Program-made: the position numbers and the translations under genes | The notes under the pieces: model-generated | Told to the model about the DNA's origin: nothing | The model's database searches: none | Seen by the model: only the letters and a program-made list of their open reading frames with translations | Assembly: GCA_003235365.1 (NCBI GenBank) | Contig: QJWJ01000271.1 | Coordinates: 1 to 57,600, forward strand | DNA: 57,600 bases | DNA from: Deltaproteobacteria bacterium | GTDB lineage: Bacteria > Myxococcota_A > Polyangia > Polyangiales > Polyangiaceae | Direction of reading: 5' to 3' | Shown here: piece by piece, positions 10,301 through 18,948 of the stretch | Position numbering within the stretch: the first letter of the stretch is position 1 | How the letters are laid out: the number at the start of each line of letters is the position of its first letter

Positions 10301-10542
10301 AATTGGTTGAGCAGGGGCAGCCACTCGTGCCCTTCGCACGTAACGTTGAGCTCTTGCCACAGTACCGCGACGTGTCCGAGCCACACTTCTTGCTGTTCGG
10401 CGTCGACGGCACTCCAGGCGCGGAAGACTTCGGACCAAGCACGAAAGACGGCGCTGGTGGCATGTTGTTGTTGCCACGCGATTAGCGCGCGTTGCTGGTG
10501 GTCGCGGAGGCCCTCCAGAGAGAGAAGCGGAACCTGATTCAT
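7303..10542 (-). CDS. Large unrecognised protein of leftward injection-system block (1079 aa)
   Basis: The chosen start is ATG 10542, with GAGG about six bases upstream, giving 1079 aa. I recognise no family. It has no signal peptide and no convincing TM segment, so it is probably cytoplasmic. Most of it is predicted to be helical and Leu/Ala-rich, with few charged low-complexity stretches. A central segment (about 280-480) alternates strands and helices, including VIALFDQVQLLSRP and GVHWFLVFDG. The C-terminus is a proline/arginine tail. It lies 42 bp after the TssK-like gene on the same strand, so co-transcription is likely. Its size and helical content would fit a scaffold or baseplate component. 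It lacks the Walker motif and TM segments expected of TssM. Its real role is unknown. Confidence 0.7.
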   Translation of the reverse strand: MNQVPLLSLEGLRDHQQRALIAWQQQHATSAVFRAWSEVFRAWSAVDAEQQEVWLGHVAVLWQELNVTCEGHEWLPLLNQFVQVSFRGIARKMPRDFAPPLAADAASWHRVFEHSVRLLATSKTPPGHASEVELCFDGMLSQYATVFAKRISKTNRTILQGQLDQLEQARQCLQSELLLVGAIDWQTDASAAPLLLDLLAEISLLAMSTADVAQALLPEGRSEVLSVRQLLGFWARRAGWFNAGLLRLAPNALPRAPIAPPPNGNAVPAPHGCDEFAVLVADQGVRRWLFAAESACPALSVSGLATDLTHLRSQWQTGAGVEDATTTPQLMSVCEPSAMCRVMCWEIPSGYFKTSTNPAALAPDAAMVRLCDDILTSQRPGAVIALFDQVQLLSRPTADANGAYVNAATKLAQHMRQAGVSYDGVHWFLVFDGVATPTATMNAQLDPQLASDYESALRGAAAEGLISTVGNSADAFISGALAHPLCLGSLAFAHRVAQDLTSVSPLLNALAHYGFTRVSIAYTKSTPTEAAGWPSFSRLWADIRGALASNSFFHRKAFLEQEFVGQLADHTSARGQAGGIGHSLPVGLTELANASRGTTRHSDESMSALWQDLSARVGQETFSPSHFESLWVAGEAARTSQRAVATAQLDWLLRILATLLAELGIPDQPLSNFSWSAERAPTSDAAPTDEQWQKLVGLATKPQPVRPEDDELLSLAQFHAGYHPVHGSLSHYCLLKDFGPETATASILYEHGATPLTRLLINPSVELDNKTRLVMSLRGYAAAAWRAKLAFFRGERNDLKYAVLGQVWRDVLIADLLLIHLVRLSARAGMALAAGGSPTSSKWHFRRSQLLRLLDTGGWNAEKASEDPLVFHAALERLIDLWKEFYKNRGPHRTKQRKARADSLKEEYEQLRKPMTVPAIHADLTTDKAQDLERSAYLAAYTVELIARIPQHVAGASSEAGAADGVDIEDYCAKAKTLIEHYTVHKGRYLVRAAAHQLESAQWLKGYGPQIELVGRDVLAAPQVAPGQLAQRISSAVSWAIQQEESRIITTGPSAPPSHRSQPPVPPSRRPLPPPRYVR

Positions 10543-10584
10543 CGACACCTCACCGCGGAACAATCTCGAGTTGGGTTCATTGGG

Positions 10585-11820
10585 TTAGCGCTTCTGGTAG
10601 ACACGCAAAGCTGCCGCCGCATCGTCGAGAACCAAAACCAGCTCTTCGTTTGGCCCGAGGGTGAACGGGCCGACAGTGGTTTCGAAGCGCCCGGGTTCGG
10701 GGCGTTCCAGTGGCAGGGCGCGTAGCTGCGGCAACAAGCCGGCCTGACCCATCCCCCACATCAACTGCGGCTCGACGTCGAACAACACCTCACAGCGCAA
10801 GGTCACTTCGACACCCGCCTGCAGGCGATACTTGAAGCCACTGCCGTCGGGCCAAGGATCGGGCTCGAACACCTCGATGGGCTCCAGCGGGTCTTCGTCG
10901 CGCTCACCGAGGATCGATCGCGTCATGCCCACCGTCGCTCGTGCCAACGCGTCCATCAAGGCCAGCAGTTCCGTGCCATCTCGAGGGAGCGGCTCCAAGG
11001 CTTGAACGTAGTCGGGTAAGCCGAGGCTGCCGCGGGTCGCCGTCGCGCGGCGGGTGAGGGGGTCGGGTTGTAGGCCTCGATTGGCGCCGCCCTGGGACGC
11101 CGTGGCAACGAAGCAGAACCAACTCTTCAATTCGATGGCCAGCGCCGTGTAGTGCGGGAGTGCCACGTCGAGCGGTGTGTTGGGTGATAGGTTTGCCGTC
11201 GATTCCAACGCGGAGACGAGTGATCCGGCGTAGTGTTGTGTCGGCGGTGTCAGCCGCAGCTGACCGTTGACCCGCGGGTCCCCGCTGATCAGCAACCCGA
11301 CCAAGGTGCTGGCAGCTTCGACCAGCTCGGCATGGGCCTGCCTGGTGTTGGCCATCGCGTTGAGGGTGAACGGCGTCGGGATGAGCCGAAGGCGCTCTTG
11401 GTCGGGATGCCATTGGGCGAGGCACACTCCGCGTGCTTGCGACGGGCTCTTCTTCTCCCATTTGGCTTCCGTCTTGCCGGCACCGGTCGCATAGTCCTGC
11501 GCATACAGGTTCAAGAACAGGTGCTCACCGTCGGGCGGCACGACGAACGACTTTCGCGGTGGGGGAAGCTCCGCGAGAAACCCACCCGGCGTCAGCAGCA
11601 CCAGATTGTCGATGTCGACGATGCGATTGTCGTCGTCCAGCTGGATGAGATTGACGCTCGTGTCTGCGGCCAGACCGGGGTTGATGAAGCGGCCACCGGC
11701 GCCAGCACCGGCGATGGCCGCTGCCGTCGCCTCGCGAGCCGCGTCCGCGAGTTCGAACAGGTGCGCGGCGTGCAGGCGGCTGCCGTCTCGGAGATCATTC
11801 CATTTGAGTGTTTTCGTCAC
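10585..11820 (-). CDS. Possible TssK-like baseplate protein
   Basis: The GTG start at 11820 is preceded by GGGGAAG and gives 411 aa. The N-terminus (LKWNDLRDGSRLHAAHLFEL) resembles the opening of TssK, which usually reads W.EG..L.PQHFQ. It is followed by a strand-rich shoulder-like segment (NRIVDIDNLVLLTPGGFLAEL). A long helical middle begins LIPTPFTLNAMANTRQAH, near where TssK has its 'P.L.....P.L' helix segment. The C-terminal beta-rich domain (about 325-411) sits where TssK has its membrane-complex-binding head. Length fits TssK (about 440 aa). TssK is the baseplate trimer that links the tail to the membrane complex. The match is by pattern and length only, without strict identity, so this is a tentative call; an unrelated protein of the locus is possible. 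Confidence 0.4.
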   Translation of the reverse strand: MTKTLKWNDLRDGSRLHAAHLFELADAAREATAAAIAGAGAGGRFINPGLAADTSVNLIQLDDDNRIVDIDNLVLLTPGGFLAELPPPRKSFVVPPDGEHLFLNLYAQDYATGAGKTEAKWEKKSPSQARGVCLAQWHPDQERLRLIPTPFTLNAMANTRQAHAELVEAASTLVGLLISGDPRVNGQLRLTPPTQHYAGSLVSALESTANLSPNTPLDVALPHYTALAIELKSWFCFVATASQGGANRGLQPDPLTRRATATRGSLGLPDYVQALEPLPRDGTELLALMDALARATVGMTRSILGERDEDPLEPIEVFEPDPWPDGSGFKYRLQAGVEVTLRCEVLFDVEPQLMWGMGQAGLLPQLRALPLERPEPGRFETTVGPFTLGPNEELVLVLDDAAAALRVYQKR

Positions 11821-11844
11821 GAGACTTCCCCGCTGTTGTAGCTG

Positions 11845-13218
11845 TTACCAGGTGCCAGAAACGTGGGCCCCGACCACTTGAGGGCCCATTTGTGGGACCA
11901 AGCGGACATTTTGAAGAATGTTGTCTCTAGCGTTCGCGAACTGCGCTCGGCGCAGTTCGTCGTTGGATAGCCGTGGTGGCGTTTTGCCGCTCTCGAGGAC
12001 GAACAACCCGACGGCCGCGGTCAGCACGCCGACACCCGCGACGATGAAACCGGCGTTGGCCCAGACTCGCTCGTCATCGGCTTCTTCGTACAGGTCGTTG
12101 ATGTCTTCTTGGACGTCGAGTCCACACTCACCGCGGGCGGGCTCGTCGCAATGACTGTCTTCGTACTTCTCGAGGGCCTTGTCCTCGATTTCCCACACGT
12201 CGAGGTACTTGATGATGCCGTAGCCACCACCTGCGACGATTAGACCAGCGCCAATCAAGATGACGTAGGGCCGCGCCGGGTTCTCCTTGGGGCCAGCGGC
12301 GGTGCGCAGCTTGAAACGCAGCGTCTTTCCGGGTTGCCCCCGAAGCATGTAGATCGTTTCCGTCGGCTCTTCGCTCTTTGCCTTGAACTTGGCGTCGTTG
12401 AGCTTTGCGCCGAGCCGAAACCAGCCGTCGTCGGTTTCGATGTCGGGGTGGCTGACTACGAGCCGTTGCTCCTCGCGCGTTTCGTCCAGCCGAATCGGCT
12501 TGTCCGGATTGATCGGAACGTCGTCGAGGGTGAACGAGACCGGGGAGTCTTTGGGGCTCAGTGTGATCTCCAGAGCCATCGGGTCTGGGATGGCTTCGCC
12601 TTTGACGATGAGCGCGATGTCGTAGCTGCCGGACTCTTCAGCGGAGACGATGAAGGTGGAACTGGTTTCGGTTTTTTCGTACGGACTGAGCTCTGCGCCG
12701 TTGAGCTTGAACGTCAGTGTCAACACGCGACGCGTCGAGGCGGCATATTGGACGGTGATCTCGTGGCGTCCGCGCCCCGGAGTCGCTCGAGTTCCTTGAA
12801 CGGGTTTGCCGTTCAGAAACACGCTGATCTCCTCGTCTTTGGCGTCGCCCTCGAAGCTGCGTGCGATGTTGAGCACGACTTCGTTTTCTTTCTTCTCCAA
12901 CTCGGCGATGAGTTTTTGAAGCCGCTTGAGCTCCTTGCGCGCGTTGGCCGCCAGAATGCGGCTCTTGCGCTGACACTCGGGCAGCACCTTACCTACCGAC
13001 GACAACTCCGACGACAGCGAACTGTGTGCGTCCAGTAGCGCATCCTTGTCGGTGGTGCTGACGCCCTGAGCGCTCTTGAGCGCGTCGTTGAGTGCGTCGA
13101 GGCTTGGACAGGCGGCGTGAGCCTGATTCGTGACGAAAAGTAGACACGAAAGGACCACGATGCACTTCAGGGCCCGGCACGTCGCGTGCCTGAACTGACT
13201 TCCGTAAAACGCCGACAT
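11845..13218 (-). CDS. Secreted/membrane protein with C-terminal TM hairpin (paralogue C)
   Basis: Starts at 13218 or 13236 are both possible; neither has a good ribosome site. From 13218 the product is 457 aa. A signal peptide (CIVVLSCLLFVTNQAHA) is followed by a helical segment rich in Lys/Glu and beta-rich repeats that include an FLNGKPVQGTRATPGRGRH stretch like PEGA domains. The C-terminal module has TM1 (PYVILIGAGLIVAGGGYGII), a loop with cysteines (SHCDEPARGECG) and DLYEEADDERVW, TM2 (NAGFIVAGVGVLTAAVGLFV) and a VVGAHVSGTW tail. This matches paralogues A and B. It sits between the membrane-anchored gene and the TssK-like gene on the same strand, which places it inside the block and supports a structural envelope role. 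Confidence 0.7.
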   Translation of the reverse strand: MSAFYGSQFRHATCRALKCIVVLSCLLFVTNQAHAACPSLDALNDALKSAQGVSTTDKDALLDAHSSLSSELSSVGKVLPECQRKSRILAANARKELKRLQKLIAELEKKENEVVLNIARSFEGDAKDEEISVFLNGKPVQGTRATPGRGRHEITVQYAASTRRVLTLTFKLNGAELSPYEKTETSSTFIVSAEESGSYDIALIVKGEAIPDPMALEITLSPKDSPVSFTLDDVPINPDKPIRLDETREEQRLVVSHPDIETDDGWFRLGAKLNDAKFKAKSEEPTETIYMLRGQPGKTLRFKLRTAAGPKENPARPYVILIGAGLIVAGGGYGIIKYLDVWEIEDKALEKYEDSHCDEPARGECGLDVQEDINDLYEEADDERVWANAGFIVAGVGVLTAAVGLFVLESGKTPPRLSNDELRRAQFANARDNILQNVRLVPQMGPQVVGAHVSGTW

Positions 13219-13312
13219 TTTTAAGAGATTCACCATGAATTGCGGGAGTATTCTGCTTTCGCTGCTCATGCGCATCGCTGCACTCGCCTGGCTTCGGCGC
13301 CGCGCCCCCGTG

Positions 13313-14755
13313 TTACTGCGCCCCTCCGACGCATGGCGCATGGGCGACGCGGATGTTGCACTCCTCGTCCTCGAACGAGGTCCACCCCATGTACAAACAC
13401 TCGGTGCGTTTGCGAAGGCCCTCTTTTCCGGGACCGAGGCTGCCATCGAAATCACCCGGCCGCCGTTCTCGCTCTTCCCGGCAGTAGGTGAGGTTGCTGG
13501 CCTGGCTCTTGGACATCTGGACGTACTTGCCGCCGTCGAGCATGGCGCAACTGTCGTTGACGACGAAGTAGTTGTCCGACTTGGGTGCTGCGCACGCAGC
13601 GAAGATCCACTCGTCGTCGTTGGGGATGAGGTAGCGTACTGTGTCTTTGTCCAGCGTGCGCAGCGGCACTGGGGGTTCGCCCGGTTTGGACCCTGGCAGG
13701 CCCTGCTGGAACGAGTCGAACACGCCGTTGGCGGAAAGCGGTTCACCTTTGGGCCCGCCTTTCGTGATGCCGCTGGTGGTGACGGGGCCGAGGTTCAATA
13801 GTTGCTGCGGGTTCAAGCCGCTGCTTTCCAACAGCTGCGGTGCGGATCCATCCTCTTGCGCGGGCATCAACAGCACGAAGGCGCGCGGGTCCTTGTCGCC
13901 CAACAGGCTCATTAGTGGGAACCGGCCCGGCGACAGCGGGAACGTCTTGCTGCTCAGAGGTGGCGCTCCCGTTGCTCCACACGGTGCGGTGCCGAGCAGC
14001 GCCAAGTTGGTGTCCGTCCAGGCGAGCCAAAACACCGACGTGCTTGGCTGCCCAGCCGGGCGCGCGAGCACGCCAGCGGCGTACTCGTCGTTGAGCAGTG
14101 GCAGGCAGCCAGCGAACGGCGCGAGGCTCAAGTCCGCCTGCTGCGCTTCACCGCCTTCCGGCGAACTCGCCGATGCCACGAGCATGGTCGGACCGGGTGC
14201 GATCGGTTTGAGTTCGACCAACACCGACCCCCGTCCCAGCGTTTGGGTTCCGAGCTTGGTGTGCTGGATGGTCGGCGAGAGGCTCTTGAGTGCCAGATCC
14301 CAACGCTCTGCAGGCGCGGTGATGACACGAGTCTTGTCTGGACTGAACAGACTGCCACCCGTGTCGTCGGCGTCTGCGGCCACGGGTCGAACGACCAGGA
14401 AGTCGCCGGCGTCGGTATCTGCCGGAACGGCGGGAATGCAACATGCCTCGTCGAAAGGGGCGCGGCGCCAGATCTGGGCACCCTGGGCTGATGCTGAGTC
14501 CTTCGCGTACTCGCCGCGCCACGCCAACGCGGCGTCGCGCAACGTTTCGTGATGGCTAATCACATGCCCGAGTACTTTCGGTGGCAACACGTACGAGTAC
14601 GCGAGACAGCCTGCGCCGCTCAATACGGCAAGGGCGAGCACACCTCCCAACACGTACGGCCAGATGCGAAAGTGTGGCGGACCGAACGGGGGCAAACCCT
14701 TGCCGAGGGGTTTGCTCCAGTTGGGAGGGTCGAGCTGCTCATCCGAGGGGCTCAT
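13313..14755 (-). CDS. Membrane-anchored protein with cysteine-rich C-terminus
   Basis: The start at 14755 gives 480 aa; ATG at 14788 is an alternative, and neither has a strong ribosome site. A proline-rich cytoplasmic N-terminus of about 35 residues is followed by one TM helix (YVLGGVLALAVLSGAGCLAY), so about 420 residues would face the periplasm. The C-terminal 110 residues contain at least eight cysteines (for example FAACAAPKSDN, DSCAML, LTYCREE, TECLYMGW, EECNIRV), probably disulfide-bonded. I do not recognise the family. It is the first gene of the leftward block, directly facing the divergent promoter shared with the rightward block. Its bitopic topology resembles envelope components such as TssL, but no sequence motif supports that. 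Confidence 0.7.
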   Translation of the reverse strand: MSPSDEQLDPPNWSKPLGKGLPPFGPPHFRIWPYVLGGVLALAVLSGAGCLAYSYVLPPKVLGHVISHHETLRDAALAWRGEYAKDSASAQGAQIWRRAPFDEACCIPAVPADTDAGDFLVVRPVAADADDTGGSLFSPDKTRVITAPAERWDLALKSLSPTIQHTKLGTQTLGRGSVLVELKPIAPGPTMLVASASSPEGGEAQQADLSLAPFAGCLPLLNDEYAAGVLARPAGQPSTSVFWLAWTDTNLALLGTAPCGATGAPPLSSKTFPLSPGRFPLMSLLGDKDPRAFVLLMPAQEDGSAPQLLESSGLNPQQLLNLGPVTTSGITKGGPKGEPLSANGVFDSFQQGLPGSKPGEPPVPLRTLDKDTVRYLIPNDDEWIFAACAAPKSDNYFVVNDSCAMLDGGKYVQMSKSQASNLTYCREERERRPGDFDGSLGPGKEGLRKRTECLYMGWTSFEDEECNIRVAHAPCVGGAQ

Positions 14756-14961
14756 GGCGCCGCCGAAACTAACGAAAAGCGTTGCCATAGTCCATGCGCA
14801 CAAGCTACGCAGAACCTGGCATTGCTCCTTTTTGCGCCTGCGATCTCAGGCGTTTGGGGGGCGCGGCCAAGGGAGAGCGTCGGAGACCAGTGAAGAGCTG
14901 CTTGTTAATCTGTGCGCCGCGAGTCTCGGAAGGGTCGCACTTCACCCGACCTCTGCGCGAG
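14756..14961. promoter_or_regulatory. Divergent promoter region of the injection-system locus
   Basis: About 206 bp separate the start codons of the two divergent blocks (leftward 14755, rightward 14962). Both blocks should be transcribed from here. I cannot assign -35/-10 or sigma-54 elements with confidence. If upstream starts are used on either side, the region shrinks. Confidence 0.45.
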
Positions 14962-16605
14962 ATGGGCTTCTTCCACGAAGCGCTGACCGCCTCCAAGCAC
15001 GGGATCGAGCTGCTCCACCCCACCTCGACGTCGGCCCCTTCCTTTCCCTTTTGGGTTGAAGAGGTCGGAGACGGCGCTCGCCTCCTCGTACCAGACCGCA
15101 GGTTACAGAATGCCTTTCAGTCTCCCAGTCGCAACGAAGGGCTGCTCTACCTCGAAAGGCCGACGCTCAGCGACCTTCGCCTGACGTATGGTGGGACGCG
15201 CTATCACTACTGTCGTCTCGGTCCGCAAGACTTTGCCTTGCCGGATTCGCTCTTCTTCCGCGGCGGAGGAGTGTCGCTGAAGAACCGCTTGCTGCGCGAG
15301 TCGCGCTTGGCAGGAACCGAGCTCACGCCGTGGCAAGTCGAGGTCGCGACACCCGATCGACCGCCCGAAGGCTGGGCGAATCCGCTACTGCTGCGGTTGG
15401 ATTTGTCCGGCGATGCTTGCATGGAGCCGCCAGCCGGGGCGCTTCCGAGCGATACTCGAGTCGTCTTTCGCCAGCTGATGGAGCAGGCAACGCTACTGGG
15501 TGTAATTCCTGGGTTCGAGGTCGACGACGACGTTCGTTGGACGGCGTGGCAGCAGTTGTTGTCGCTGGGTCGCGGCCCCTTGAACGCCGTGGAGCAACTA
15601 GTCGCTGGAGGGTCACTGTCGGACGCTGCGCGCGCCGGGTCCAACGCCGTTTGGGCGTTTGTGGCTCTCGACAGCTTGGGGGGTCGGTTCTCGCTCTCCG
15701 GTCATGGCACCGAGGCGCGGACCTCGGCGCTCGAGTACCATTGGCACCCGCCCGCGAAGCTCGCGCCGAATGCGAGATGGGTAGCCACGAAGTTGCTGGA
15801 GAGTTGGGGCCGGGGCACCTCTCTGGTCGGTGCACCTCCACCGATCGAACGGCGCGCACGTGTCCGTCGGCGCGGGGGTGGGGACCAGACGCCCACGGCG
15901 CGCTTCGCGGATTCCACGACTCCGCCCCCGAACGGGCGCGTGTTGGATGCCTCGACGGTCATTGGATTTCCCGGGCGTACCCTCGCCGTCGCGCCGAGAC
16001 GTTTTGCGCCGCGAGAACTTGCGGCAGCGACGCGTACCGTCGTCGAGTTCGTGAGTCTGTGCGCCGACCTCGAAGGCAGCTTCGACGGTGGGGTGGGAGT
16101 TATCGCTGGCTTTTTTGAGGCATTTTTCGGTGAATTGGAGCTCAACGCCGTACCGTTTTCGCGTGATCGCCACCTCGGTTGGATGCGATTGATCGGTGAG
16201 GAGCGCCTCGCATTGGACGCCGCGGGGCTCTTCAACGACTTGGCCAAGCGCTATGTCACGCCGCGTTCCCCGTTCTTGATCAGGATCCCCGACCCCGAGC
16301 AGCGTGGGGAAACGCTGCATTTCGATCCCATCACTTGCGTGCCTAGCGGTGATCGCGCTTTGATGTGGGGTCTGTTGCGTCCGAGAGTGTCCGATGCGCA
16401 AGACAACGTTCGGATCATCAGCCTGACCATGGGCTGGTGGAACGGTTGGCACGAAGCGCTTTTTAACGATCCTGTTGACGTAAAATTGCGATTCCGTGCA
16501 GCGGGCTTCGAATTGGGCCTCGCGACGTTGGGCGGGGCGGATCTAGGCGGTCACCCATCGGGATCGGGGGGTAGCCAGATCATGCGATTCTCTGTACTCC
16601 TTTAG
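14962..16605 (+). CDS. Unrecognised protein, first gene of rightward block (TssF/TssG-like candidate)
   Basis: ATG 14962 gives 547 aa; longer starts (for example GTG 14890) are open and no ribosome site is strong. No signal peptide or TM helix is seen. The N-terminal half has strand-rich segments (FPFWVEEVGDGARLLVP, DLRLTYGGTRYHYCRLG). A basic, proline-containing linker near residue 300 separates it from a C-terminal half that begins at about 330. That half contains GVIAGFFEAFFGELELNAVP and ends LGGADLGGHPSG followed by a strand. TssG proteins also end with a short 'L.LG....LG....G' segment before a final strand, which is why I list TssF/TssG as a candidate. The similarity is weak. Position beside ClpV and the spike gene supports a baseplate or tail role. 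Confidence 0.6.
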   Translation: MGFFHEALTASKHGIELLHPTSTSAPSFPFWVEEVGDGARLLVPDRRLQNAFQSPSRNEGLLYLERPTLSDLRLTYGGTRYHYCRLGPQDFALPDSLFFRGGGVSLKNRLLRESRLAGTELTPWQVEVATPDRPPEGWANPLLLRLDLSGDACMEPPAGALPSDTRVVFRQLMEQATLLGVIPGFEVDDDVRWTAWQQLLSLGRGPLNAVEQLVAGGSLSDAARAGSNAVWAFVALDSLGGRFSLSGHGTEARTSALEYHWHPPAKLAPNARWVATKLLESWGRGTSLVGAPPPIERRARVRRRGGGDQTPTARFADSTTPPPNGRVLDASTVIGFPGRTLAVAPRRFAPRELAAATRTVVEFVSLCADLEGSFDGGVGVIAGFFEAFFGELELNAVPFSRDRHLGWMRLIGEERLALDAAGLFNDLAKRYVTPRSPFLIRIPDPEQRGETLHFDPITCVPSGDRALMWGLLRPRVSDAQDNVRIISLTMGWWNGWHEALFNDPVDVKLRFRAAGFELGLATLGGADLGGHPSGSGGSQIMRFSVLL

Positions 16606-16677
16606 CATCTGCACCTCCCAGCGCCTGTACTTCTGCAGCACGCCCCTGCCGGGGACATTCACCACCAGGAAACAGCC

Positions 16678-18948
16678 ATGCCAAGTCTTCCCGCCAGCTT
16701 CAAGGGACTCGTCGAACAAGCCAATGGCTTGGCCAAAGAGAAGAACCAGGTGCTGGCGCTGGCGCACCTGTACGTCTTGGTGCTGCGCGCGCACAAAGGT
16801 GAACAACACGCTTCTGCCGCCGCGCGCATCGAGAAAGACATCTTGCCCCAGCTGGACCGCGCCAAACGCGGGTACTCCAGCACTCAAGAGGTAGCCACCT
16901 TCGCGTGGCAAGACGCGGACCGAAGCTACAAGCAATACCTTCGTGGTCGCGACGACTCGTTGCCGATGGAGGAATCCGTACTGGGTTGGCTGCTCGAAGT
17001 CGACTTCTCGGACCCATCGCAGAAGTGGTGTCGAGAGGCGTGTCGTCGTGCCGGCGTGACCGGCGCCAAGCAGGGGGACGACGATACGACCGTGCCCGAA
17101 CTCGGTTTTGGGCGACCGCTATCGGAGGCGGACCTGAAAGAGGTCGCGGCCGAACCGCTCTACGGTCGGAACGCCGAACTGGCGAAGCATCTCGGCTTGC
17201 TCACGTTGGCCTTGCAGCAAAACGCCCACTACTTGCTGGTCGGTAAGCCCGGCGTCGGCAAGTCTTACTTCTTGCGCCATCTGCTGGCCCGGGCGATGGG
17301 CGGCCAGGTCGCGGACATGTCGGCGGCGCGCGGCAAACAATTCTTGCTGTTTGGTCGGCGCGACTTCCTGGGCTCCGAAACGGAGAACAAGGAGCGCTTC
17401 GGACGACTGTATTCGTTCCTGCAGCAACATCCCAACGCGATCCCCGTCTTCGACGAGTTGGAGCACGTGTTGCGCTACGCACCGAACCTACTGGAGCACT
17501 TCTCGGCCATGTTCGGTGGCTTGCTGGCGGGCGGCGGGCGAACGTTCGTGCTTGTCTGTGACAGCAGCATCGCTAGCACCACGCCCTTGCTCAAAGGCAT
17601 TCGCCCCTGTCCGTTGCCCGCGATGGCCGCTTCCGACACTCGGCAGTTGCTGCTCGAAACGCACTTGCCCCGTCTGTGCCAACAGCACGGGCTGTCGTTG
17701 TTGCCCTCGGCCGAAGCGCTCGTCGACGCACTGCTCAATACGGCGCCCGAACGCTACCCGGGTCGGTTCATGCCGGAGTTGGCCCTGCACATCGCCGACA
17801 GCACGCTCAATCGCGCTCGAAATCGCATCAGCTTTCTCAAACAGGAGCCCGCCGATGCTGCGAGCGTCGAGGACTTGTGGGCACACATCGTCGACGAGCA
17901 GGGGCTCAACCCCGAAATTTTCGGCACCGACCCGAAGTCCTTCTACGTCAACCTGCGCAAAAAGCTGACGAGCAAAGTCATCGGTCAGGACCATGGCGTC
18001 GAGCAGATCTGCTCGGTGCTCGAGATGCAGGCACACCGTCCTCCGCAGCGAGCTCCGCGAGGTAGGTTCCTCTTCGTGGGTCCTCCCGGTGTCGGCAAGA
18101 CGCAGTTGGCGCGGTCGTTGGCGAAAGAGCTCGGCTACGGCGAAGAGGGCTTCTTCGTGTTCAACATGTCCGAGTATTCGTCGGAGTCGGCACGCACTCG
18201 ATTCATGGGGGCCGATCCGGGCTACGTCGGCTTCAGCAACACACGGACCATCTATCAGTCGGTACGTGAACGCCCGGCATGCGTCATCTTGCTCGATGAA
18301 ATCGATCGGGCGGATGCGAGCATCCAGGACATTCTGCTCTCGATCATGGAAGGTGAGGGCAAAGATGCGGAAGGACAGCCAGTTTACTTCTCGCAGGCCA
18401 TCTTCGTGATGACGACCAACCTCGGCCAGGAGGCGGTGCAGGCGGCGTACCAAGACGTCACGTCTGGAGCGCTCACGCGGGAGCAATTGGTGCAGAAGTT
18501 TGCGGACGAACAACTCCGCCGCTTGGTGCTCGAAGGCGCCACGGATGAAACCGAAGTTGCGATGCAGAGCGAGGTCGACAGACTGGTGGAAGAAGCCAAG
18601 GCGCAGTTTGCGGTCGCACGACAATCCGCTGACGAAAGCCTCACAATCCAGGCGCTCGGCCGTTATTCCGACCTGAAGGAATTGCGAGCGCGTCTCGAGC
18701 GTAGCATCCGCACCAGTCCTCTGGATCGTGCCTTGCTGGACCGCATCGACTTCATCATCCCGTTCTTCCCCATCAAGGAGCGCGCGCTCTTGGAGAAGAT
18801 TCTGGAGCTCAAGCTCGTTTCGTTTGGGTGGGACGACTGCCCCGACGCAACGAAGCAGGAGATTCTTGCTCAGGCGGTTGCGCAGCGTGAGTCGGTTCGA
18901 CCCCTCGAACGACTCATCAAGCGATATCTATGTAAGGAATCAACATGA
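16678..18948 (+). CDS. ClpV/ClpB-type double AAA+ ATPase
   Basis: The 756-aa product has an AGGAAAC ribosome site. An N-terminal helical Clp-N-like domain (1-130) is followed by AAA1, with YGRNAEL, Walker A GKPGVGKS (189-196) and a Walker-B-like FDELE (258-262). AAA2 begins near 430 (VIGQDHGV), with Walker A GPPGVGKT (468-475), Walker B VILLDE (536-541) and sensor Asn581 in MTTNLG. The pore segment region is GADPGYVG. The long ClpB-type middle coiled coil is absent, as in ClpV, and 756 aa is slightly short for ClpV (850-900). In type VI secretion, ClpV/TssH disassembles contracted sheaths. Together with the VgrG-like gene, this is the strongest marker that the locus is a contractile system. 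Its stop overlaps the next start by ATGA, so the 1165-aa protein is translationally coupled and is a likely substrate or partner. Confidence 0.85.
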   Translation: MPSLPASFKGLVEQANGLAKEKNQVLALAHLYVLVLRAHKGEQHASAAARIEKDILPQLDRAKRGYSSTQEVATFAWQDADRSYKQYLRGRDDSLPMEESVLGWLLEVDFSDPSQKWCREACRRAGVTGAKQGDDDTTVPELGFGRPLSEADLKEVAAEPLYGRNAELAKHLGLLTLALQQNAHYLLVGKPGVGKSYFLRHLLARAMGGQVADMSAARGKQFLLFGRRDFLGSETENKERFGRLYSFLQQHPNAIPVFDELEHVLRYAPNLLEHFSAMFGGLLAGGGRTFVLVCDSSIASTTPLLKGIRPCPLPAMAASDTRQLLLETHLPRLCQQHGLSLLPSAEALVDALLNTAPERYPGRFMPELALHIADSTLNRARNRISFLKQEPADAASVEDLWAHIVDEQGLNPEIFGTDPKSFYVNLRKKLTSKVIGQDHGVEQICSVLEMQAHRPPQRAPRGRFLFVGPPGVGKTQLARSLAKELGYGEEGFFVFNMSEYSSESARTRFMGADPGYVGFSNTRTIYQSVRERPACVILLDEIDRADASIQDILLSIMEGEGKDAEGQPVYFSQAIFVMTTNLGQEAVQAAYQDVTSGALTREQLVQKFADEQLRRLVLEGATDETEVAMQSEVDRLVEEAKAQFAVARQSADESLTIQALGRYSDLKELRARLERSIRTSPLDRALLDRIDFIIPFFPIKERALLEKILELKLVSFGWDDCPDATKQEILAQAVAQRESVRPLERLIKRYLCKEST

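Noticed and set aside
9061..10485. 474-aa plus-strand open frame inside the 1079-aa gene
   Set aside because: It is the complement of a better-supported gene with ribosome site and operon context; its sequence is arginine-rich and shadow-like.
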